NCBI GenBank assembly: GCA_003545625.1
Contig: DODH01000132.1
Location: forward strand, 1 to 6,234
DNA length: 6,234 nucleotides
Origin: Nitrospina sp.
Lineage (GTDB): Bacteria > Nitrospinota > Nitrospinia > Nitrospinales > VA-1
Reading direction: 5' to 3'
The notes beneath the pieces were generated by a model that ran no database searches, had not been told where the DNA came from, and worked only from the letters and a program-made list of their open reading frames with translations. This document shows, piece after piece, positions 1-4,477 of the stretch. Each line of letters starts with the position of its first letter. The stretch's first letter is position 1. A program made the position numbers and the translations under genes.

Positions 1-1194
1 AAGGATTTTCCGATCCTCTCCCAGTCTGTCCGGGGGAAACCCCTGATCTACCTGGATAATGCCGCAACGACCCACAAGCCGATCTCGGTTATAGAACGAG
101 TCCGTAATTTTGACGCGGAAAAATATGGCACCGTCCGGCGCGGGACTTATAAATTGAGCGAACATGCTACCCAGTTATATGAAGAGGTGCGCCAGAAGGT
201 GGCCGATTTTATGGGCGCAGAAAAGAAGGGGGAAATAGTTTTTACCAGCGGAACTACCCAGGCCATCAACCTGGTGGCTCATAGTTTTGGTAAGCGGTTT
301 GTCAATGAAGGCGATGAAATTGTTATCTCAAATATTGAACATCACGCCAACATAGTTCCCTGGCAAGTACTTTGCGAAGAGCGGGGGGCCAAGCTCAAGG
401 TCATTCCCGTTGATGATGACGGCGAACTGGTGATGGAAGAATACGAAAAACTTCTTTCGCCCAAAACCCGCATGGTTGCAGTCAATCATGTTTCCAACGC
501 GCTGGGAACGATCAACCCGATTAAGGAAATTACCCAAAAAGCCCATGCTGTGGGAGCCAGGGTGTTGATAGACGGAGCGCAAAGCACGCCACATATAAAA
601 TTGGATGTGCGGGATATTGATTGCGATTTTTATACTTTTTCCGGCCACAAGATGTATGCTCCCAGTGGCATTGGTGGGGTCTATGGCAAGATGGAGGTGT
701 GGGAGGAAATGCCGCCTTACGTGACCGGCGGGGACATGATTATGCAGGTGACGCTGGAAAAAACCACCTACGCCAAGCCCCCCGCCCGCTTTGAAGCGGG
801 AACGCCGCCCATAACACAGGTGATGGGGCTGGGTGCGGCTATTGACTATCTTAATGAAATCGGCATGGATAAAATTGCCGATTACGAAAACTCTCTTCTT
901 GAATACGGCACCCGGTTATTTAAAGAGATTGAAGGGGTGCGAATTATTGGGAACGCGCGCAGTAAGGCAAGTATCATTTCCTTTTTTAGCGATTCCGCGC
1001 ATCCTCATGATATGGTCCACTTTCTGGACCAGGACGGAATCGCCTGCCGGGGTGGGCATCATTGTGCTCAGCCAACCATGATCCGCTATGGGGTACCGGC
1101 CACAACCCGGGCTTCGATGGCTTTTTATAATAAACCGGAAGAGTTGGATGCACTGGCTGAAAGCGTACAAAAATGCATCCGAATTTTTTCGTGA
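1..1194 (+). CDS. sufS: Cysteine desulfurase SufS (5' end outside window)
   Basis: This is a PLP-dependent type II cysteine desulfurase. It converts L-cysteine to alanine and leaves a persulfide that feeds cytosolic Fe-S cluster assembly. The frame is open from base 1 to the TGA at 1192-1194, giving 397 visible residues. The TTG at 154 is not the start, because family sequence continues upstream (YLDNAATTHKP at visible residues 17-27). Visible landmarks are His114 in EHHANIVPW (PLP stacking), Asp191 and Gln194 in LIDGAQS, Lys217 in SGHKMYAPSG (the PLP Schiff base), catalytic Cys355 in GGHHCAQP, and Arg370 in TTRASMAFYN (substrate carboxylate). These sit a constant 9 residues before the E. coli SufS equivalents (H123, D200, Q203, K226, C364, R379), so only about nine residues should lie outside the window. 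sufU follows after 36 nt. In related clusters sufB, sufC and sufD commonly lie nearby, but none is visible here. Confidence 0.96.
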   Translation, partial: KDFPILSQSVRGKPLIYLDNAATTHKPISVIERVRNFDAEKYGTVRRGTYKLSEHATQLYEEVRQKVADFMGAEKKGEIVFTSGTTQAINLVAHSFGKRFVNEGDEIVISNIEHHANIVPWQVLCEERGAKLKVIPVDDDGELVMEEYEKLLSPKTRMVAVNHVSNALGTINPIKEITQKAHAVGARVLIDGAQSTPHIKLDVRDIDCDFYTFSGHKMYAPSGIGGVYGKMEVWEEMPPYVTGGDMIMQVTLEKTTYAKPPARFEAGTPPITQVMGLGAAIDYLNEIGMDKIADYENSLLEYGTRLFKEIEGVRIIGNARSKASIISFFSDSAHPHDMVHFLDQDGIACRGGHHCAQPTMIRYGVPATTRASMAFYNKPEELDALAESVQKCIRIFS

Positions 1195-1230
1195 TATAAT
1201 TGAACTTTCTTTTAGTTTTATAAAGATCTC

Positions 1231-1689
1231 ATGTCTTACAATAACGAACTTTACCAGCAGGTCATTCTTGACCATAACCGCAAACCAAGAAACTTCCATG
1301 CGATAGAAAACGCAAGCCATTCCTGCCACGGTATAAATCCGCTTTGTGGAGACGATATCACCGTCTACCTGAATGTTGATGAGGAGGCAGGAAAGATCGA
1401 TGAAGTCAGTTTTCAAGGTTCTGGGTGCGCGATTTCAAAAGCCAGTACTTCCATGATGACTACCTTTCTGAAAGGCAAGTCGGTGGATGAGGCTAGGCAA
1501 ATCAAGGAAGAATTTCACAAAATGATTCTGGGAGAGATGGACCCGGAAAAAGAAGAACATCACCTGGGAAAACTGACCCTGTTTATGGGAATCCGCGAAT
1601 ACCCGTCACGCACCAAATGTGCCAGTCTGGCTTGGCATACTCTTGTCGGAGCACTGGATAAAAAATTTGACGGGGTCAGTACCGAATAG
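1231..1689 (+). CDS. sufU: SUF-type sulfur acceptor/scaffold SufU
   Basis: This is a NifU/IscU-fold protein of the SufU subgroup, 152 residues long. SufU accepts persulfide sulfur from SufS through a zinc-bound cysteine and passes it to Fe-S cluster assembly. The N-terminal LYQQVILDHNRKPRN block is typical of the family. The metal ligands are Cys39 and Asp41 in NPLCGD, Cys66 in GSGCAISKAS, and Cys130 in RTKCASLAW. The roughly 64-residue spacing between Cys66 and Cys130 holds the insertion that separates SufU from IscU. The IscU-type His before the last cysteine is absent (the sequence is SRTKC). Both points favour SufU over IscU. The ATG at 1231 gives the family N-terminus, but the upstream bases (taaagatctc) contain no good Shine-Dalgarno site, so translation may depend on the preceding sufS. 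It lies directly behind its partner sufS and 12 nt ahead of the radical SAM gene. Confidence 0.95.
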   Translation: MSYNNELYQQVILDHNRKPRNFHAIENASHSCHGINPLCGDDITVYLNVDEEAGKIDEVSFQGSGCAISKASTSMMTTFLKGKSVDEARQIKEEFHKMILGEMDPEKEEHHLGKLTLFMGIREYPSRTKCASLAWHTLVGALDKKFDGVSTE

Positions 1690-1701
1690 TCCGGAGGGAC
1701 C

Positions 1702-2763
1702 ATGCCTTCCAAAACAATACCGCATACTCTCGATTCTCTGACCCGCCCGGGCGACTTAGTCAAGGAGCTTGACGGGGGAAAACTGCTTTGCACTGCCTGT
1801 GGACATTTATGTAAGCTGAGACCGGGCCAGAGGGGGGTTTGCAAAGTGCGGTTCAATTCCGAAGGCACTTTGATGGTGCCTTTTCGTTATTCAGCAGGCC
1901 TGCAAAACGATCCTATCGAAAAGAAACCTTTTTTTCATGCATTACCAGGTAGTCGGGCTATGAGTTTTGGCATGCTGGGTTGCGATTTTCGTTGCGCCTA
2001 TTGCCAAAACTGGTTTACCTCGCAAAGCTTGAAAAACGAGGCTTCAACTGTTCGTGCTATTCCCATTACTGCCGGAGAAATTTGCGACCAAGCCCTCCAG
2101 CATGGATCGAAGGTGGTGGTCTCTACTTATAACGAGCCGTTGATCACCAGCGAATGGGCAGTAGAAGTATTTCAGGAAGCAAAGGTGAAGGGACTCGGCA
2201 CTGCCTATGTTTCCAACGGACATGGAACGCCTGAAGTGCTGGAATACCTGCGTCCGTGGGTTGACTTGTTCAAAATAGATTTGAAAAGTTTTTCAGAGAA
2301 GGAATATCGCCGTCTGGGGGGTAGCCTTTCCGCCGTGTTGGAAACAATAAAAACGGTGCACGCCATGGGAATATGGTTGGAACTGGTTACCCTGTTGATT
2401 CCCGGCTACAACGATTCTGATAAAGAGATGGCCGATATCGCCGAGTTCATAGCAGGAGTCTCCTCTACTATCCCATGGCATGTGACAGCCTATCACCCAG
2501 ACTATAAAATGCAGGATCGGGAACGCACCCCGGGGGAGACCCTTTTGAGGGCCACCCGGCATGGAAAGAAAGCCGGACTCCAATTTGTTTACGCCGGTAA
2601 TTTGCCAGGACAGGTGAAAAACACCGAGAACACCTATTGTCCGTATTGTCGGGAGCTTCTGGTCGAAAGAATAGGATTTCGAGTATTGTCTGTTCTTTTA
2701 AAAGGTGACCGTTGTCCCTCTTGTAATGTTGCGGTGCCGGGCCGTTGGATTAATTCTTTTTGA
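1702..2763 (+). CDS. amrS: AmmeMemoRadiSam-type radical SAM enzyme
   Basis: This 353-residue radical SAM protein resembles the AmrS family, related to pyruvate formate-lyase activating enzymes. An N-terminal cysteine cluster (C30, C33, C37, C47) comes first, in the 'CxxC..C...GQRGVC' layout usual for the family. The SAM-cluster motif CDFRCAYC follows, with C94, C98 and C101 binding the 4Fe-4S cluster. Later landmarks are STYNEP (141-146), DLFKIDLKS (188-196), and HVTAYHPDYKM (260-270). The C-terminal zinc-ribbon-like tail has C313/C316 (CPYC) and C338/C341 (CPSC), ending in VPGRW. This tail and the N-terminal cysteines distinguish it from plain PflA-type activases. A GGAGGG site at 1693-1698 supports the ATG, although spacing is short. 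The family is usually associated with Memo and AMMECR1 proteins. I know of no settled substrate, and neither partner is in this window. Family assignment is firm; function is open. Confidence 0.88.
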   Translation: MPSKTIPHTLDSLTRPGDLVKELDGGKLLCTACGHLCKLRPGQRGVCKVRFNSEGTLMVPFRYSAGLQNDPIEKKPFFHALPGSRAMSFGMLGCDFRCAYCQNWFTSQSLKNEASTVRAIPITAGEICDQALQHGSKVVVSTYNEPLITSEWAVEVFQEAKVKGLGTAYVSNGHGTPEVLEYLRPWVDLFKIDLKSFSEKEYRRLGGSLSAVLETIKTVHAMGIWLELVTLLIPGYNDSDKEMADIAEFIAGVSSTIPWHVTAYHPDYKMQDRERTPGETLLRATRHGKKAGLQFVYAGNLPGQVKNTENTYCPYCRELLVERIGFRVLSVLLKGDRCPSCNVAVPGRWINSF

Positions 2764-2765
2764 TA

Positions 2766-2795
2766 TTGATAGAAAGCAATAAATTGATATATAAA
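2766..2795 (+). promoter_or_regulatory. Possible sigma-70-like promoter
   Basis: TTGATA (2766-2771) is followed after 18 nt by TATAAA (2790-2795). Both differ by one base from the housekeeping consensus. Transcription would begin near 2802 and give a leader of about 125 nt before the ATG at 2926. The region is AT-rich, so chance matches are likely. A second -35-like box, TTGACT at 2826-2831, has only a poor -10 (TATATG at 2852-2857, a 20-nt spacer). Confidence 0.3.
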
Positions 2796-2865
2796 GAAAT
2801 CCGTTATGTAATTAACTGGGCCAGGTTGACTGGAGGTTGCGCATCCCATTCTATATGCACACGAT

Positions 2866-2896
2866 AAATATAGGCTTCCTATATTTTATTTTTTTT
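2866..2896 (+). terminator. Intrinsic terminator-like hairpin with T-run
   Basis: The arms AAATATAGG (2866-2874) and CCTATATTT (2878-2886) are perfectly complementary around a CTT loop. After TA comes a run of eight T (2889-2896). The T-run follows the hairpin only on the + strand, so it would act on rightward transcription. The stem is AT-rich with just two G-C pairs, so it may be weak. It begins 102 nt after the radical SAM stop and ends 29 nt before the next start codon. It could end the sufSU-amrS transcript, or attenuate the downstream gene if the 2766-2795 promoter is used. Confidence 0.55.
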
Positions 2897-2911
2897 AAGC
2901 TGTAGTCAACT

Positions 2912-2916
2912 AGGAG
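2912..2916 (+). promoter_or_regulatory. Ribosome binding site deciding the 2926 start
   Basis: AGGAG lies 9 nt before the ATG at 2926. A second in-frame ATG at 2935 would be 18 nt away, so the first ATG is preferred. Confidence 0.7.
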
Positions 2917-2925
2917 CAATTTAAG

Positions 2926-3591
2926 ATGCATGGTATGAACTCATTCAAATCCATTATTTTAATTCTGTCCTTAATTTTTAGCGGTGTATTTTTTATGGGA
3001 ACCGGCTTGGCGAAACCCGAATCGGGAGTCGGTACCTCACAAAAATGGGCTGTGGTGAACGGGTTTCGGTCTTCCCAGTTTGGTATGAATGAACGGGATG
3101 TGATAAAAGCCATCAAGAGCGACTTTGGAATAGCAAAAAAACAGATTTCCCGGAAAGTTCACCCGAATGAAAAAACCATTACACTGGGAATAAATGTTCC
3201 AAGAATTTTGCCAGATAGCGGCCCCGCAAAAATTATTTATCTCCTGGGTTATAAAACCAGACGCCTGATTGAAATCAAAATCATTTGGGGCAGACCGATA
3301 ATGAAAGATCCGAATGCGAAAGCCGTGGTAGCAACTGCCAACCAGTTAGGCAATTATTTTGTGCAAAAAAAATATCAGAAGGAAGGATTCGCGTACAACC
3401 ATCAACTGGGTGAAGATGTTTATCTGGTCTTTCAAGGAAAAGACAAAAAAGGCCGTGTTGTAAGACTGTTATTGACCAACCCGAAATCCGAAGATGCTAA
3501 AAAATCCGGTGAAAATATCGCACTCACTCTCTCATATATCGAAAAACCGGAAGACCCTGATGTGTACCGCATCAAAGACGGCGATTTCTAA
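2926..3591 (+). CDS. Exported protein of unknown function
   Basis: I do not recognise this 221-residue protein. It begins with a clear Sec-type signal peptide. MHGMNSFK carries the basic start, residues 9-25 are hydrophobic, and GLA|K gives a likely cleavage after Ala29. There is no lipobox cysteine, and the whole protein has no cysteine. The mature part would be about 192 residues, basic and soluble-looking, with no further membrane segment. It is probably periplasmic or secreted. Residues 47-69 (FRSSQFGMNERDVIKAIKSD and following FGI) look like a short helical module of the 'FGM...eV..AI..dFG' kind. This is loosely reminiscent of the helix in BamE/SmpA-type small envelope proteins, but that is only a guess. 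Residues 103-121 and 163-183 alternate hydrophobic and charged positions and suggest beta strands. It seems to have its own leader upstream, and a flavin reductase-like gene lies 135 nt downstream. Confidence 0.85.
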   Translation: MHGMNSFKSIILILSLIFSGVFFMGTGLAKPESGVGTSQKWAVVNGFRSSQFGMNERDVIKAIKSDFGIAKKQISRKVHPNEKTITLGINVPRILPDSGPAKIIYLLGYKTRRLIEIKIIWGRPIMKDPNAKAVVATANQLGNYFVQKKYQKEGFAYNHQLGEDVYLVFQGKDKKGRVVRLLLTNPKSEDAKKSGENIALTLSYIEKPEDPDVYRIKDGDF

Positions 3592-3603
3592 CTTTTGATT
3601 TAG

Positions 3604-3623
3604 TAAGTTTGAAGAAACTTTTA
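3604..3623 (+). terminator. Weak hairpin after the exported-protein gene
   Basis: AAGTTT (3605-3610) pairs with AAACTT (3615-3620) around a GAAG loop, 13 nt after the stop codon. Only a short TTTTA follows within and after the right arm. The stem is six base pairs and AT-rich, so termination would be inefficient at best. Confidence 0.25.
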
Positions 3624-3626
3624 CAG

Positions 3627-3655
3627 TTGAGGGTTTTGAGGGTTGCCAGCTGGCA
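3627..3655 (+). repeat. Tandem 9-bp repeat abutting a 12-bp palindrome
   Basis: TTGAGGGTT occurs twice head to tail (3627-3635 and 3636-3644). The perfect palindrome TGCCAGCTGGCA (3644-3655) begins on the last base of the second copy. The composite lies 71 nt before the GTG start of the flavin reductase-like gene. It could be a regulator site, or the palindrome could form a four-pair hairpin followed by TTGTTTT. The sequence facts are direct; the role is inferred. I see no convincing -35/-10 pair in the rest of this 135-nt gap. Confidence 0.5.
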
Positions 3656-3715
3656 TTGTTTTGAAGAATGTTATATTAATATTTTGCTGACAAGTCTCTG
3701 TTTAATATTGGAAAT

Positions 3716-3720
3716 AGGAG
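3716..3720 (+). promoter_or_regulatory. Ribosome binding site deciding the GTG start
   Basis: AGGAG lies 6 nt before the GTG at 3727, an ideal spacing. No ATG in this frame offers both a better site and a complete family N-terminus. Confidence 0.75.
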
Positions 3721-3726
3721 AATTTT

Positions 3727-4194
3727 GTGAAAAATAAGAAACAAGTGGGAAAGGCGTTGGGCAGGATTGCCAGTGGTCTCTTTGTAGTTACCGCTAAATG
3801 TGAAGACAAAGAGGATGCGGTTCTGGCAAGCTGGGTCAACCAGTGTTCATTTGACCCTCCCGCTGTAACCATAGCCTTGGGGGTAATGCGCGCCGCCCGG
3901 CTTCTGGTTGAAGGATCGGGTGCTTTCATCGTAAATGTTTTGCCTAAAGATGATATGACCCTTTTAAAGCATTTCAGCCGTCCCCCTGAAGATATTTTCA
4001 AGGGTGTAAAAACCCGTAAAGGGTTAGAGGGTATTCGTATTCTTAGTGATGCAGTGTCTTACCTGGAATGCGAGGTGGTTCAGGCGATACAATCTGGAGA
4101 CCATGTTCTATACGTTGGCGAAATTGTGGGGGGGAAAACCCTGAAAGGGGGAGACCCTTATACCCATGTCCGGGATAACGGATTTAATTATTGA
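3727..4194 (+). CDS. Flavin reductase-like FMN-binding protein
   Basis: This 155-residue, single-domain protein belongs to the flavin reductase-like (FMN-binding split barrel) group. Such proteins bind FMN and commonly reduce flavins with NAD(P)H or pass electrons to partner proteins. The order of family blocks is clear. LGRIASGLFVVTA (11-23) is the entry strand. AVLASWVNQCSFDPPAVTIA (31-50) corresponds to the flavin-contacting 'aSWv.q.sf.PP.v.va' stretch. AFIVNVL (66-72) follows, then YLECEVVQ (112-119), and GDHVLYVGEIVGG (124-136), the usual HxLyvGEV signature. It resembles the flavin reductase domains of flavodiiron proteins more than long oxygenase-linked reductases, but no flavodiiron or rubredoxin gene is next to it. 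The start is GTG with a good ribosome site. It is cytoplasmic, with no signal peptide. Its stop overlaps the end of the convergent small membrane-protein gene by 7 bp. Its physiological partner is unknown. Confidence 0.87.
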   Translation: MKNKKQVGKALGRIASGLFVVTAKCEDKEDAVLASWVNQCSFDPPAVTIALGVMRAARLLVEGSGAFIVNVLPKDDMTLLKHFSRPPEDIFKGVKTRKGLEGIRILSDAVSYLECEVVQAIQSGDHVLYVGEIVGGKTLKGGDPYTHVRDNGFNY

Positions 4195-4457
4195 CCGAGA
4201 CCGATCATTTTCAGAAAGTCGGTTCTGGTGATTGCCCAATACGTGCCGGTGGTGAGAAACGCGATTGCGCCGAGAATCAAAGCGCTCAGTTTGACCATGC
4301 GTTTTGGATCATTATCGTAAAGTTCTTTCAGGTCTCCAGCCATGCTTTCCACAACTCCCTCGTTGGCGGATTTGCGAAATGTTTTGTCGATGGCATCGCG
4401 GCCGTAAATGATCCCGAAGATCACTGCGATAATCAGTATTTCAATAGCGCCTATCAT
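4188..4457 (-). CDS. Small two-helix membrane protein
   Basis: I do not recognise this 89-residue protein with certainty. Residues 2-18 (IGAIEILIIAVIFGIIY) form one membrane segment directly at the N-terminus. A charged, partly amphipathic stretch follows (19-55), and a second membrane segment lies at about 56-77 (LSALILGAIAFLTTGTYWAI). The first part, a glycine-containing short helix followed by 'YGRDAIDKTF', is faintly like TatA/TatB proteins ('FG..klPe'). However, TatA has no second membrane helix and the FGP motif is missing, so I do not call it TatA. The ATG lies 20 nt after the TPR-FGE gene stop. No Shine-Dalgarno site is visible in front of it, so translation may depend on the upstream gene. 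The pair is probably one operon. Existence as a gene is supported by the well-formed membrane segments and by its tight placement. Confidence 0.7.
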   Translation of the reverse strand: MIGAIEILIIAVIFGIIYGRDAIDKTFRKSANEGVVESMAGDLKELYDNDPKRMVKLSALILGAIAFLTTGTYWAITRTDFLKMIGLGQ

Positions 4458-4477
4458 GTCGTTTTGGTAAAGGGGGT

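Larger units (their letters stand above)
2764..2925 (+). other. AT-rich intergenic region with structured leader
   Basis: This 162-nt gap lies between the radical SAM gene and the exported-protein gene, and no coding frame in it is convincing. Reading left to right it holds a possible promoter near 2766-2795. A direct repeat AGGTTG at 2823-2828 and 2834-2839 has an 11-bp period. A perfect 9-bp hairpin lies at 2866-2886 with a T-run at 2889-2896, and a Shine-Dalgarno site is at 2912-2916. The elements lie in an order that could be either operon end plus new start, or one leader with an attenuator-like hairpin. Confidence 0.7.

Noticed and set aside
154..1194. A 346-residue cysteine desulfurase starting at TTG 154
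   Set aside because: The frame is open to base 1 and encodes conserved SufS sequence (YLDNAATTHKP) upstream, so 154 is only an internal leucine codon.
2903..2912. TAGT-CA-ACTA inverted repeat next to the ribosome site at 2912
   Set aside because: Four base pairs with a two-base loop is too small to form a stable structure and is expected by chance.
4145..4159. Hairpin AAGGG/CCCTT near the end of the flavin reductase gene as a terminator
   Set aside because: It lies wholly inside the coding region and no T-run follows it on the strand it would need to act on.
4188..4457. Calling the small membrane protein TatA
   Set aside because: The N-terminal helix is only loosely similar, the FGP hinge motif is absent, and a second membrane helix is present.
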